Positions 8,156 through 17,485 of a stretch of 64,000 nt of DNA are shown in pieces. The stretch comes from Sphingomonas hankyongi (lineage in GTDB: Bacteria > Pseudomonadota > Alphaproteobacteria > Sphingomonadales > Sphingomonadaceae): NCBI RefSeq assembly GCF_023516575.1, contig NZ_JAMGBE010000002.1, positions 186,001 through 250,000 of the forward strand, in the 5' to 3' direction. Every line of letters starts with the position of its first letter. Position 1 is the stretch's first letter. Made by a program: the position numbers and the translations under genes. The notes below the pieces were generated by a model. The model worked only from the letters and a program-made list of their open reading frames with translations, did not search any database and was not told where the DNA came from.

Positions 8156-9100
8156 TTAGCCGATCGCCAGGAACTTCGCCCGACGCTGGTCCAGCAGCTC
8201 CTTTGGCCCCAGCGAGCAACAGCCGGCCAACTCCTCCACGATCGCCCCTTTAAGGGCGCCCACGGCGGACTCCGGATCACGATGAGCGCCTCCCAACGGC
8301 TCGGTGACGATACGGTCGACAACGCCAAGCGCCTGCAGGTCCGCGGCGGTGATCTTCATCGCTTCCGCAGCATCCGCCGCCTTGTCCGCCGTCCTCCAAA
8401 GGATCGATGCGCAACCCTCCGGCGAGATTACGGAATAGACGGCATGCTCGAACATCAGCACGCGATTGGCGGCCGCGATCGCGATTGCGCCGCCTGACCC
8501 CCCTTCGCCGACGATGACCGCGATCATCGGGACGTGAAGGCCCAAACACTGCTCGGTAGCTCGAGCGATCGCTTCCGCCTGACCCCGCTCCTCGGCCTGC
8601 ACTCCGGGGAAGGCGCCCGGCGTGTCCACGAGGCTCACAACCGGCAAGCCGAACTGGTCCGCGAGCTGCATCAGCCGGATCGCCTTCCGATAACCTTCCG
8701 GCTTGGCCATCCCGAAATTGTGCTTGAGCCGGGACGCAGTGTCGTCGCCCTTCTCATGGCCGATCAGCATCACCCGGCGGCCATCGATCCGAGCCAGTCC
8801 GCCGATGATCGCAGGGTCGTCGGCGAACGCCCGATCGCCGGCCAGCGGCAGGAAGTCGTCCGCGATCCCGGCCACATAATCCTTGAAGTGCGGTCGCTCG
8901 GGATGGCGCGCTACCTGCGCCTTCTGCCAGGGCGACAGCTTCGCATATGTGTCACGCAGGAGCTTCGACGCTTTCGCCTCGAGGCGGCCGACCTCGGCAT
9001 CGATATCGATGTCCTCGGAACTGTTTGCGGTCTCCTTCAGCTCGGCGACGCGCGTCTCCAGCTCGGCGATCGGCTTCTCGAAGTCGAGGTAAGTCAGCAT
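8156..9100 (-). CDS. accA: Acetyl-CoA carboxylase carboxyltransferase subunit alpha
   Basis: A 314-residue protein, the normal AccA length, that transfers the carboxyl group from biotin to acetyl-CoA to form malonyl-CoA for fatty acid synthesis, together with AccD. It contains the hallmark N-F-G-M-A-x-P-E-G-Y-R-K-A segment near 150 and G-G-S-G-G-A near 215, which form the oxyanion holes. The N-terminus M-L-T-Y-L-D-F-E-K-P is typical. It is cytosolic. The gene follows xerD on the minus strand after 35 bases. Confidence 0.98.
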   Translation of the reverse strand: MLTYLDFEKPIAELETRVAELKETANSSEDIDIDAEVGRLEAKASKLLRDTYAKLSPWQKAQVARHPERPHFKDYVAGIADDFLPLAGDRAFADDPAIIGGLARIDGRRVMLIGHEKGDDTASRLKHNFGMAKPEGYRKAIRLMQLADQFGLPVVSLVDTPGAFPGVQAEERGQAEAIARATEQCLGLHVPMIAVIVGEGGSGGAIAIAAANRVLMFEHAVYSVISPEGCASILWRTADKAADAAEAMKITAADLQALGVVDRIVTEPLGGAHRDPESAVGALKGAIVEELAGCCSLGPKELLDQRRAKFLAIG

Positions 9101-9135
9101 TGGCCGCGGGGCCTAGGCTGAAGCTGCGGCAGAGG

Positions 9136-10023
9136 TCAACGACCGCGCGTCGCAAGAGGATGACGAGCGTTCACCAATTCGACCAGCCGCGAACTGTCCA
9201 CGTGCGTATAGATCTGGGTCGTTGCGATGTCGGCATGCCCCAGGAGCGACTGCAGCACCCGAAGGTCTGCGCCGCCCGACAGGAGGTGCGTCGCGAAGGC
9301 ATGTCGCAAGACGTGGGGGCTCACGCGCTCGGGCGAAATTCCGGCATCGGCCGCCAGCTGGCGAACGATCTGGAAAAGCCGGACGCGGCTGAGATGGGTT
9401 TTCCCGCTCGGGAATAACCAAAGCGAGCCGGGCGGCGCCAGCTCCAGCCATTTGGCGACTGCCCCTTCGGCCCGCGAAGAGATTGGGACGAGCCGCTCCT
9501 TGCTGCCTTTTCCCCGAACCATCAGGAAGGGCTGTTCGGACCGGACGGCTCCGCGTGGAAGACCGACCAGCTCGCTCGCTCGCAGGCCCGAACCGTAAAG
9601 CAGCTCCAGCAACGCCAGGTTCCGAACAGCCGGCCCGTGCCCGCTCGACGCCCTCGCCTCGGCGCTTTCGAACATTCGCGCGACTTCATCCTCGTCGAGG
9701 ATGCGAGGCAACGGCCGCTCGAACTTCGGACGCGGAAGCGCCTGCGACGGATCATCGCCGCGAAGCCCGTCGTCCACCAGGAAACCGTAGAAGCGTCTCA
9801 AGGCGGCTGCCCGTCGCGCGACGGTGGACGGAGAAAGCTCGGCCCATTTCTCGCCGAGTCCTGCCAGATCCGAGGGTCTCGCTGCGGAAACCGATCCGCC
9901 CAGGGACTCAGCCGCGCGCTCAAGGTCGTTGCGATAGGCGGCGAGCGTGTGCCTGGAACTACCCGCTTCGGCGGCAAGCATGTCGAGAAAACGATCGACC
10001 AGCGCTCGATCTTCGCCCGTCAC
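9136..10023 (-). CDS. xerD: Tyrosine recombinase XerD
   Basis: A 295-residue tyrosine recombinase that, with XerC, resolves chromosome dimers at dif. The N-terminal SAM-like domain (1-95) is followed by the catalytic domain with R148, K172, H237, R240, H263 and the nucleophile Y272, all present. The context near accA is that of the chromosomal xerD rather than of a mobile integrase. The start is GTG and overlaps the stop of the upstream 590-residue protein gene as GTGA. Confidence 0.95.
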   Translation of the reverse strand: MTGEDRALVDRFLDMLAAEAGSSRHTLAAYRNDLERAAESLGGSVSAARPSDLAGLGEKWAELSPSTVARRAAALRRFYGFLVDDGLRGDDPSQALPRPKFERPLPRILDEDEVARMFESAEARASSGHGPAVRNLALLELLYGSGLRASELVGLPRGAVRSEQPFLMVRGKGSKERLVPISSRAEGAVAKWLELAPPGSLWLFPSGKTHLSRVRLFQIVRQLAADAGISPERVSPHVLRHAFATHLLSGGADLRVLQSLLGHADIATTQIYTHVDSSRLVELVNARHPLATRGR

Positions 10024-11792
10024 GTTCGGGACAGGGCCTCCGCCGCAATCATTCGCGCCGTGAAGTCCTGATGCGTCGCCCTCAATGCGTCTAGCGCGTG
10101 GTAGAGGTGTGCGCCGGGGAGATGCTCGAACGTCGCCGTCTGGAATCCCGTCCCCGTAAGCACGATCACCGTGCCTGCCTGGCCCATTCGGGCCGCGCTA
10201 TCGATCATGCGTGTCCACGCCGTTCGGCGCCCCAGGCCGAGCGCATAACGTCGGTTGAGGGAATTAGCTGACTGCTCGTTGATTCGGCCAAGGCCGAACA
10301 ATCCGGCAACGATGAGCGAGCTGCGAATTTTTTCGGGGCTGTTGTCGCGGCCGATGAAGCCCGAGATCCGGCCGTAGCTCAGGTCGAGGCCCTTGGTATC
10401 CGGCGCTGCCAGTACCAGCATCGCCCAAGCACGATCGCCGTTCGTATCGTTCATCTGCCCGACGGCGTGCACCCAACGCGCAGCCGCGCGATCGTAACCG
10501 GCGGCCAGCATTGCAGAGATCAATTCGGGCGCATCGTCTTCCAGATCCGGGTCGGGGTCGATGCGAGCTGCGGCGCGGGCCACGAGCGCACGGATACCCT
10601 CCTTCTGCAGCCCGCTTTGTTCCTTGCCCAGCAAATGACGGATCGCGGCAAGCCGTGCGTCGCGGTCCTTGCCCACGAACGCCTGGCGCAGCTGCCAGGC
10701 GTCGGTTTCCGGCAAGTCGCTGGGGTCCGTTGAATCGTAAATGGCGGAATAAAGGTCGACCAGGGACTGCGACGACAGCACGCCAAGCCCGCCGGCAATC
10801 AGGGCCGAATCGAGTCGCTGAGAGGCGGAAAGCAGCGGCGCCCGTGCCTGATACGCCCGGAGGCGGGGAGCGGCCGCTTGCAGGAGCCTGTTCGGGATCG
10901 CCATCCCCGTCGCCGTAGCCAATCCAAATCGCCACGCCGTGAGCTGATCGACCGGGTCCCACTCTATTGTGACCGCGCGCGCGGTGTTCGCGCCGGCTCC
11001 CACGACCTTGTCTGCCAGCGTCAGGTCGATGCCGCCGACACGGCCATGACGCCGAGCTTCGTCGATCTGCGCGGCGGCGCTTTCGGGTTCTCCACCAAGC
11101 GACGAGCACATGGCGTTCACGAGCTGGCGAATGCGCGTCTCATATTTGCGGATGCCATCCTCAATCGGACAGAGAGCGGGGACGTCGGCGCTGGCAAGCG
11201 CCCCTTGCACCGCGACCTGGACCATTTTTGGCGTGAACTTGTCGGTATCGACGCCGGAAATCAGCATTTGACCTGCATCGGCCTCGCCCATCCGGAGGAG
11301 GAGCCACGCGCGCTCGCCGGCCCAATCGACCGGGTTCACGTCGCGCGGTGCCCTCGCCTTCGTGAGAAGGGTCTGTCTAAGCGCGATATGCGCCCAGCGC
11401 GAGGCGATCGGCGTGTCCATCCGGCGCATGAGCGTCGAGAGGAACGCGCCGCTCGCGCCCCGCCAGGGATCGTCGCCAAGCCCTTCTTCAGCAGGATCGA
11501 GCACGCCGACGACCCACGGATCGCGCCGCGCGTTGGCCGGATATTCGACCGGGGGCGCCGGTGCAGGCAGATCGAGACTGGTCAACTCCTCGATCAGGCC
11601 TTCCATCGAAGGGGCATTCACATAACCGGGGCGAGGCACGTCCTTGCGGGGTCCGGTCGTCGAAGGCGACTGGCTCACAGGCTGTTGCGTGGGCGTCGGC
11701 GCCGATTGCGCTGGCTGAGCGGACTGCTGCGCTGCCGCGGGCAGCGCCAGGGCGATCGCCGTGCCCGCAATGAGCAGGGGCTTAGCTCGCAT
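10020..11792 (-). CDS. Exported hypothetical protein, about 590 residues, coupled to xerD
   Basis: The best start is the ATG at 11792, which begins a clear signal peptide (M-R-A-K-P-L-L-I-A-G...P-A-A-A-Q). It is followed by a Gln/Pro/Ser-rich linker to about residue 50. The rest is helical and Ala/Leu/Arg-rich with repeated two-helix units, suggesting a TPR/HEAT-like solenoid in the periplasm, but I recognise no named domain. It overlaps both neighbours: 11 bases with the 44-residue membrane protein upstream and four (GTGA) with xerD. It looks like a lineage-conserved sphingomonad gene. Its function is unknown. Confidence 0.75.
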   Translation of the reverse strand: MRAKPLLIAGTAIALALPAAAQQSAQPAQSAPTPTQQPVSQSPSTTGPRKDVPRPGYVNAPSMEGLIEELTSLDLPAPAPPVEYPANARRDPWVVGVLDPAEEGLGDDPWRGASGAFLSTLMRRMDTPIASRWAHIALRQTLLTKARAPRDVNPVDWAGERAWLLLRMGEADAGQMLISGVDTDKFTPKMVQVAVQGALASADVPALCPIEDGIRKYETRIRQLVNAMCSSLGGEPESAAAQIDEARRHGRVGGIDLTLADKVVGAGANTARAVTIEWDPVDQLTAWRFGLATATGMAIPNRLLQAAAPRLRAYQARAPLLSASQRLDSALIAGGLGVLSSQSLVDLYSAIYDSTDPSDLPETDAWQLRQAFVGKDRDARLAAIRHLLGKEQSGLQKEGIRALVARAAARIDPDPDLEDDAPELISAMLAAGYDRAAARWVHAVGQMNDTNGDRAWAMLVLAAPDTKGLDLSYGRISGFIGRDNSPEKIRSSLIVAGLFGLGRINEQSANSLNRRYALGLGRRTAWTRMIDSAARMGQAGTVIVLTGTGFQTATFEHLPGAHLYHALDALRATHQDFTARMIAAEALSRT

Positions 11793-11916
11793 TGCCGCCT
11801 TGCTGAACGTCGACCTCGATGGTTCGGGCCGGAGTTTCATGAGGAACTGTCGACAGAAAATACAAACCGCCGATGACAACCACTGCGAGAAGGATAAGCA
11901 CGATCAGTCGCGACAT
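11782..11916 (-). CDS. Small single-pass membrane protein (44 residues)
   Basis: From the ATG at 11916 the product is M-S-R-L-I-V-L-I-L-L-A-V-V-V-I-G-G-L-Y-F followed by a polar tail of about 22 residues. This is one transmembrane helix at the N-terminus with a periplasmic or cytosolic tail. An in-frame ATG at 11967 would add 17 basic residues. The 3' end overlaps the start of the exported 590-residue protein gene, so the two are probably co-translated and may work together. It is divergent from aroK. No family name is known to me. Confidence 0.65.
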   Translation of the reverse strand: MSRLIVLILLAVVVIGGLYFLSTVPHETPARTIEVDVQQGGNAS

Positions 11917-12011
11917 GGGATTCCGCTTGGCTAGAGGGCCTTTGGCGGCGCTTTTGCCGACCGCCAAAGCCGCTGTATAGCCCTTTGTCGTGAGTAACGG
12001 GGCGAACTTAC

Positions 12012-12563
12012 GTGACTGACCTGCTTAAGCGGCTCGATCGGCCGATAGTGCTCGTGGGGCTGATGGGTGCGGGGAAGTCAACGGTCGGGCGCAGGCTCGC
12101 CAAGCGACTGGGATTACCTTTCATCGACAGCGATTCGGAGATCGAGGACGCCGTGGGACTTCCCTGGGGCGAGCTTTTCGAACGTTACGGCGAAGCCGAT
12201 TATCGGGATGGGGAGCGGCGGCTCGTTGCGCGGCTCGTGGACGGCCAGGTTCGCGTCATCGCGACTGGAGGGGGCGTCTTCGTAGATCCACAAACTCGCC
12301 AGCTCTTGAAGGAACAAACGATAACGATCTGGCTGGACGCGCCGATCGAAATCCTCGCCGAGCGGACCGGAAGGCGCGACACGCGCCCGCTGCTCAAGAA
12401 TGGCGACCGAAAAGACACGCTGGAGCGCATCGCGAACATCGAACGAGAAGCCTATTCGGAAGCCGCTCTTCACGTGAAGAGCGGAGACGGCGCTCACAGA
12501 GATGTCGTCGAAACCATCGTCCGTGAGCTTGAGCAGTATCTCGCAGGACGAACCGCCGCTTAA
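12012..12563 (+). CDS. aroK: Shikimate kinase
   Basis: A 183-residue kinase that phosphorylates shikimate at the 3-hydroxyl in chorismate and aromatic amino acid synthesis. The P-loop G-L-M-G-A-G-K-S-T is at 16-24, the shikimate-binding D-S-D at 39-41, G-G-G at 86-88, and the lid arginine in R-P-L-L near 124. The start is GTG. In many alphaproteobacteria aroB follows directly, but here the next gene is a convergent antiporter that overlaps the aroK stop by four bases, so aroB must be elsewhere. Confidence 0.96.
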   Translation: MTDLLKRLDRPIVLVGLMGAGKSTVGRRLAKRLGLPFIDSDSEIEDAVGLPWGELFERYGEADYRDGERRLVARLVDGQVRVIATGGGVFVDPQTRQLLKEQTITIWLDAPIEILAERTGRRDTRPLLKNGDRKDTLERIANIEREAYSEAALHVKSGDGAHRDVVETIVRELEQYLAGRTAA

Positions 12564-14365
12564 GCCGGGCCCGTAGCTTCCTCTACATCAGGCAGCGACC
12601 GATCCTCGCCGAATGAGCGGTCCCAACCGGCACGAATATCGCCAGTCGCGCTTTGCCGCTCCAGGCGTTCGCAATCGCGGGACCTGTATTCACGATCAAC
12701 GCGATCCACTTCTTCCTTGGGAACACCGCTAGCCTTGAGCGCCGCTCTGCCCATGGCGACTGCGCTTTCGAAAAGTTCGCGCTCAGCAAAGGCCAGGTCG
12801 AGGCCCTCGAGATCGAGCAGGTGCAAGCGGTCAAACGCACGGACCATGACGGAGGCCTGGGGAAACGCCTCCAGGACTGCCCGCACGGCCGACCGGTTCA
12901 TCTCCCCGCCTTCATTGTCATTGCACAAAGCGATGACCTTGGCGGTTTCGGCCCCCGCGGAGCGCAGCAGGTCCAGCCGAAGGCCGTCGCCGTAGTAGAC
13001 CTTCGTCCCGAATTCCTCCGAGAGCTCGATCTGCGCCGGCTTCTTGTCGATAATTGTCACGCCGATCCGCTTGGCCTGGAGCATCTGCGCGACGGTCTGG
13101 CCGAAGCGACCATACCCCACCACGATCGCACTCGTGGCCGGTGAGAGCTCGGGTCCGTCGAGTCCGTCACCCCCGCGCTCCTCGCGCGCTTCGAGCCAGT
13201 CGGTCAGGCGCATCAAGAACGGAGTGGTCGCCATCGACAGCGTCACCACCGCGCTGAAGAGCGCCGCCGCCTCTCCGGTTATCAAGCGCGCCTCGGTCGC
13301 CTGAGCGAAAAGAACGAAGCCGAATTCGCCGGCCTGGCTCAGCAACAGACCGAGCCGGAAGCTGCGCGTCCATGAGCAGCTGAAGCCGCGGCTGAGGATA
13401 GTTATCAGCAGCGTCTTCGTCAGGATCACGCCGGCCGCGACACCCAGCACGAACAGCGGCCTGTCAGCGATCACCTGCAGGTTCAGCGCCATGCCGACGG
13501 ACAGGAAGAAGAGGCCGAGCAGGATCGAGCGGAACGGCTCGACATCGCTTTCGAGCTCGTGGCGGTAGGGGGATTCGGCGAGCATCACGCCGGCGACGAA
13601 GGCCCCGAGAGCGACCGAAAGGCCGAGCGCCTGCATCACGGCGGAAGCGCCGACGACGGTGAAGAGTCCCGCCACGACGAACAACTCCCGCTCTCCCAGC
13701 CTGCCGACGAGGCGGAAGAGAGGATTGAGCACCCATCGTCCCACGAGGACTAGGCCGATCACCGCCAGGACCGTGTAGAGCGCAAAGGTCCAGCCGGTCG
13801 GCGCCGCCGGATCGGGCGGCACGCGCGACATCGCGGCGATGATGGTGATCATCGGAACGATCGACAGATCCTGGAACAGCAGGATCGAGAAAGCCCGCTC
13901 GCCTTGCGGCGTGTTGAGCTCATTGTCCGATCTCAGCATCGGCAGGACCTGGGCTGTCGAGGACAGGCCCAGCGGGAGGCCTATCGCCAGCGCTGCTTCC
14001 GGCGAGATCCCCAGCGCCACGTAAAGCAGCAGGCTGATCGCCAGCCCGCAAAGCACGACCTGCGCCGCGCCCAGCCCGAAGATATCCTTCCGGAGGCGCC
14101 AGAGTCGGCTGGGCTGCAGTTCCAGGCCGACGATGAACAGCAGGAGCGCGATGCCGATCTCGGTGATGCTGAGAAGCTGTTCCGGATCGCGGATGAGGCC
14201 CAGCAGCTGCGGCCCGATGAGCGCACCGGCGACGATATAGCCCAAGGTCGCGCCGAGCTTGAGCTGACGGAACAGGGTCACGAACAGCAGGGCGGCGCCG
14301 AGCATGATGGCGCCGCTTTGCAGCATGGCGGTCGCGACGTGCTCGGCCTGCGCGGGAGTCGTCAA
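12560..14365 (-). CDS. CPA2 family monovalent cation:proton antiporter (KefB/KefC-like), TTG start
   Basis: A 601-residue inner-membrane antiporter. Residues 15-395 form about 12 transmembrane helices of the Na+/H+ exchanger fold, including L-G-L-S-S-T-A-Q-V-L and F-F-L-S-V-G-M. They are followed by an RCK/TrkA-N domain from about 408 with the nucleotide loop V-G-Y-G-R-F-G-Q. Such proteins export K+ in exchange for H+, often gated by glutathione adducts or nucleotides. The start is TTG at 14365, overlapping the upstream Fe-S scaffold gene stop as TTGA; an ATG 13 codons later is the alternative. The acidic C-terminal 40 residues are not conserved in the family. Confidence 0.9.
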   Translation of the reverse strand: MTTPAQAEHVATAMLQSGAIMLGAALLFVTLFRQLKLGATLGYIVAGALIGPQLLGLIRDPEQLLSITEIGIALLLFIVGLELQPSRLWRLRKDIFGLGAAQVVLCGLAISLLLYVALGISPEAALAIGLPLGLSSTAQVLPMLRSDNELNTPQGERAFSILLFQDLSIVPMITIIAAMSRVPPDPAAPTGWTFALYTVLAVIGLVLVGRWVLNPLFRLVGRLGERELFVVAGLFTVVGASAVMQALGLSVALGAFVAGVMLAESPYRHELESDVEPFRSILLGLFFLSVGMALNLQVIADRPLFVLGVAAGVILTKTLLITILSRGFSCSWTRSFRLGLLLSQAGEFGFVLFAQATEARLITGEAAALFSAVVTLSMATTPFLMRLTDWLEAREERGGDGLDGPELSPATSAIVVGYGRFGQTVAQMLQAKRIGVTIIDKKPAQIELSEEFGTKVYYGDGLRLDLLRSAGAETAKVIALCNDNEGGEMNRSAVRAVLEAFPQASVMVRAFDRLHLLDLEGLDLAFAERELFESAVAMGRAALKASGVPKEEVDRVDREYRSRDCERLERQSATGDIRAGWDRSFGEDRSLPDVEEATGPA

Positions 14366-14784
14366 CGCGCGTCTTCCATTGCGGCCAGCAGCGCCCTGAA
14401 CGGCAGGAGGATCGCGCCGTGGCGCGGCTGGCGCGTCCTTGCCGGCTCAAGCGCCATGAGCCCGGGCCAGTCGCCCGAATCTTCCCGATGGCCGCAAAGC
14501 CACCGGCTCACCGCAAGCATCGCATCGGCGACCTCGGCGTGACTGCGGCCGGTGGCGTGATGCTCGACCAGGGCGGCTGAGGCCTGACCGAAGGCGCAAG
14601 CCTGCACGGTTTGCGTTATCGCGAGGACCCGGCGATCCTCGTCGAGCTGGACGGTAAGGCTGATCTTGCTGCCGCAGGTCGCGGAGCGCACTTCCGCGCG
14701 GCCATCGGCGCGCTCCAGCTCGCGCGGCTCTTGCAGCGACGCCGCGAGCCGAAGGATCTCCGTCGTGTAGAGCGGGGGGGTCAT
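14362..14784 (-). CDS. Iron-sulfur cluster scaffold protein, IscU/NifU-N-like
   Basis: A 140-residue protein (start ATG at 14784; M-A-E-G-M from 14796 is the alternative) of the IscU/SufU/NifU N-terminal fold. Three candidate cluster cysteines are present in A-T-C-G-S, A-C-A-F-G-Q-A and L-C-G-H, spaced as in the family. The sequence is divergent from housekeeping IscU, lacking its L-P-P-V-K motif, so it may be a specialised scaffold or carrier. It is coupled by ATGA overlap to cysS upstream and by TTGA to the antiporter downstream. Confidence 0.85.
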   Translation of the reverse strand: MTPPLYTTEILRLAASLQEPRELERADGRAEVRSATCGSKISLTVQLDEDRRVLAITQTVQACAFGQASAALVEHHATGRSHAEVADAMLAVSRWLCGHREDSGDWPGLMALEPARTRQPRHGAILLPFRALLAAMEDAR

Positions 14785-16088
14785 TCCCTCCGCCATGTAG
14801 TGCCGGACGGCCCATCCTCCAAAATTACGCCTTGGGACTTGAGCTCGTCGCGGATCCGGTCCGCCGTCGCGAAGTCGCGCGCGCCCTTCGCTGCGGTGCG
14901 CTCGGCGATGCGCGCTTCGATCGCTTCCGCATCGCCACCGCCCTGGAACCATTCGTCTGGCGAGCCGCGGAGCAGGCCGAGCAGGCGAGCGCTCGCCTGG
15001 AGCGTCGCACCTTCGAGCGCGGACAGGCGCGAAAGCGCGAGAGGCGTGTTCAGATCGTCGCGCAATGCCTCGACGACGCCTTCGTCGATATTCCCGGCCT
15101 CACCGTCCCCAGCCGAGCGATACAGCCGATCCAGCGTGGCCTTGGCCTGTGCGACCAGTGTGTCCGTCCAGGGCAAGGGTTGGCGATAATGCGCGCTGAG
15201 AAGCGCGAGCCGCAGTGTTTCGCCTTTGTGCCCCTGTGCAAGCAGCTCCGCCGGCGTGATGATGTTGCCGAGCGACTTCGACATCTTCTCCGCGCCCATG
15301 TCGACGAAGCCGTTGTGGACCCAGTAGCGCGCGAGAGGCACTCCGCCGTGGGCGCACCGGCTTTGCGCCATCTCGTTCTCGTGATGCGGGAAGATGAGGT
15401 CGAGGCCGCCGCCGTGGATATCGATCGTCTCGCCGAGATGGCGCTCGATCATCGCCGAGCATTCGACGTGCCAGCCGGGGCGACCGCGCCCCCATGGGGA
15501 GTCCCAACCGATCACATCGTCGCCGCTGGGCTTCCACAGCACGAAATCGGCGGCGTCGCGCTTGTAGGGCGCCACTTCGACGCGGGCGCCGGCGAGCATC
15601 GCTTCGCGATCGCGGCGGCTGAGCTGGCCATATTCCTTCCACGAGAGGACGCTGAACAGCACGTGGCCCTGCGCCTCATAAGCATGGCCAAGCTCGATCA
15701 GACGCGCGATCATCGCCACCATCGCAGCGATCTCCTGCGTCGCATGCGGCGCGATGCTCGGCGGCTGGACGCCAAGCGCGCCCATGTCTTCGAGATAGAA
15801 GCGCTCGTAGCGCTCGGTGATCACCGAGGGATCGACGCCCTCTTTTTCAGCCGACGCGATGATCTTGTCGTCGACGTCGGTGACGTTGCGGGCATAGACG
15901 AGGCTCTTCTCGCCGAATTCATGGCGGATCAGGCGAGCAAGCGTGTCGAAGACGACCGCTGGCCTGGCGTTGCCGATGTGCGCGCGGCCGTAGACCGTCG
16001 GACCGCACACATACATGGTGATGCGCTGCTTGTTGAACGGCACGAACGGCCGCTTCTCGCGGGTCAGCGTATCGTGAAGGTAGATCAT
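14781..16088 (-). CDS. cysS: Cysteine--tRNA ligase
   Basis: A 435-residue class I synthetase that charges tRNA-Cys in the cytosol. It has the HIGH motif H37-I-G-N40, the KMSKS loop at 268-272, and zinc ligands C28, C210, H235 and E239. The C-terminal anticodon region ends in the usual [20 protein letters not shown]. The length is slightly below the common 460. The start at 16088 (M-I-Y-L-H-D-T) overlaps the cvpA stop by four bases; an upstream extension to 16196 is only cvpA in another frame. Confidence 0.97.
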   Translation of the reverse strand: MIYLHDTLTREKRPFVPFNKQRITMYVCGPTVYGRAHIGNARPAVVFDTLARLIRHEFGEKSLVYARNVTDVDDKIIASAEKEGVDPSVITERYERFYLEDMGALGVQPPSIAPHATQEIAAMVAMIARLIELGHAYEAQGHVLFSVLSWKEYGQLSRRDREAMLAGARVEVAPYKRDAADFVLWKPSGDDVIGWDSPWGRGRPGWHVECSAMIERHLGETIDIHGGGLDLIFPHHENEMAQSRCAHGGVPLARYWVHNGFVDMGAEKMSKSLGNIITPAELLAQGHKGETLRLALLSAHYRQPLPWTDTLVAQAKATLDRLYRSAGDGEAGNIDEGVVEALRDDLNTPLALSRLSALEGATLQASARLLGLLRGSPDEWFQGGGDAEAIEARIAERTAAKGARDFATADRIRDELKSQGVILEDGPSGTTWRRE

Positions 16089-16612
16089 CCGTCCTCCCCA
16101 ACCGGCCTGGGCTCCAAACGCCGTGCCTCTACCCAGTCGACGATCGCCCGGCCGCTGGCGTTGAGCAGCGGATAGGTGCGCGACTTGACCATCCACTCCG
16201 GCCGCTCCGCTTCAGGCCCGTAGACCATGTCGGTGGCCAGGTTCGCCAGCAGGAAGAACAGCGTCACGCCAAGCAATCCTTTGAGCGCGCCGAACCCTCC
16301 GCCCAGGACACGGTCGAACGGTCCCAGCAGGGAGTGGCGCCGGGTCTTGCCGCCGATGGATCTCGCAAGCAGCTTCACGATCAGGAAGCTGGGGACGAAA
16401 AGTACCGCGAACGCGAGGACGGCGGCTGCCGCCGATCCCATGTCCCAGCTGTTCATCAGCCCGGTCCATAGCTGGGAATGGAACAGCTTCAGCATCGCTA
16501 TCGCCACAGCCCATGCGAAAAGCGAGAGCACCTCATGCACGAAGCCGCGCACGAAGCCCACTGCGGCCCCGCCGATCAGAAGCAGAAACACGAAGACGTC
16601 GAGGGCGGTCAT
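16085..16612 (-). CDS. cvpA: CvpA family membrane protein
   Basis: A 175-residue inner-membrane protein of the CvpA (colicin V production) family with about four transmembrane helices (roughly 3-22, 28-46, 64-86 and 104-126). It starts M-T-A-L-D-V-F-V-F, the family's typical opening, at 16612. The [10 protein letters not shown] segment near 24 is the signature. The role is tied to envelope homeostasis and is not settled. In many relatives cvpA follows radA directly; here a gene on the other strand sits between them. Confidence 0.9.
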   Translation of the reverse strand: MTALDVFVFLLLIGGAAVGFVRGFVHEVLSLFAWAVAIAMLKLFHSQLWTGLMNSWDMGSAAAAVLAFAVLFVPSFLIVKLLARSIGGKTRRHSLLGPFDRVLGGGFGALKGLLGVTLFFLLANLATDMVYGPEAERPEWMVKSRTYPLLNASGRAIVDWVEARRLEPRPVGEDG

Positions 16613-16689
16613 CGACCTGCGGCTAGCTGGTTCTTTCATGCTTTGCGAGACCGGCATGGCCATTGCGCGGAGAGCATCCGGCACTAGTG

Positions 16690-17484
16690 ATGGCCGTCAT
16701 GCTCGGCTTCATGAGATTAGGGCGCAAGGCGGCCCCACAAGCATCGGCAAACGCGCCATCGGTGAAGGAGCCAGCTGCGGCGGTCAGCGGCGATCCGGTC
16801 ATCTACGATTTCGGAATGAACAACGGCGACGATGTCGAATATTATCTCCTGAAGTGCGACCGGGTCGTTGCCGTCGAGGCCAATTCCGTCCTTTGCGAGC
16901 TGGCAAGCGAGCGCTTCGCCTGGGACATCAAGTCCGGACGCCTCACGATCCTCAACGTGGCCCTGTCTGATCGGGAATCAGCCGAACCGCTTACCTTTTA
17001 CATTCACAAGACCAACCACGTGCTGAGCCAGTTGCCAGAGCCTGAGCCGGAGGTCCGCGACGAGTTCGAAGCGGTGCAAGTCCCCTGCCGGACGCCCGCA
17101 AGCATCGTCCAGGAGTTCGGCCCGGCCCACTATGTCAAAGTCGACATCGAGCATTACGACCTGCCGGTGTTGCGGGAGTTGTTCGCGGCCGGGATCTTTC
17201 CGCCTCAGATCTCGGCCGAATCCCATTCGGCCGGCGTTTTCGCCTGCCTGGTCGAGAACGGCTACACCAGGTTCGCGCTGGTGGACGGACAGACGGTGCC
17301 GGAAGTCTACGGCAACGCGATCATCCAGACCCTGAAAGGCGTCCGCCGCTTTTCATTCAAATATCATTCGGCGGGCCCGTTCGGCGACGACATCCGCGCG
17401 AATTGGCAGGACGCGAACGAGTTCCTGTACACGCTTGCCGAGGCGCGTCTCGGTTGGAAGGACATCCACGCGCGCCGAGCTTGA
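16690..17484 (+). CDS. FkbM family methyltransferase
   Basis: A 264-residue (from the ATG at 16690) SAM-dependent methyltransferase of the FkbM family. Motif I is D-F-G-M-N-N-G-D-D near residue 39, acidic V-E-A-N near 63, and V-K-V-D-I-E-H-Y-D near 146, all characteristic. FkbM members O-methylate sugars or polyketides. The substrate is unknown. It is inserted on the plus strand between radA and cvpA, ends one base before the radA stop, and starts 77 bases from the cvpA start. That placement and the isolated function suggest acquisition after the radA-cvpA order formed, though base composition is not visibly different. Confidence 0.88.
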   Translation: MAVMLGFMRLGRKAAPQASANAPSVKEPAAAVSGDPVIYDFGMNNGDDVEYYLLKCDRVVAVEANSVLCELASERFAWDIKSGRLTILNVALSDRESAEPLTFYIHKTNHVLSQLPEPEPEVRDEFEAVQVPCRTPASIVQEFGPAHYVKVDIEHYDLPVLRELFAAGIFPPQISAESHSAGVFACLVENGYTRFALVDGQTVPEVYGNAIIQTLKGVRRFSFKYHSAGPFGDDIRANWQDANEFLYTLAEARLGWKDIHARRA

Positions 17485-17485
17485 G

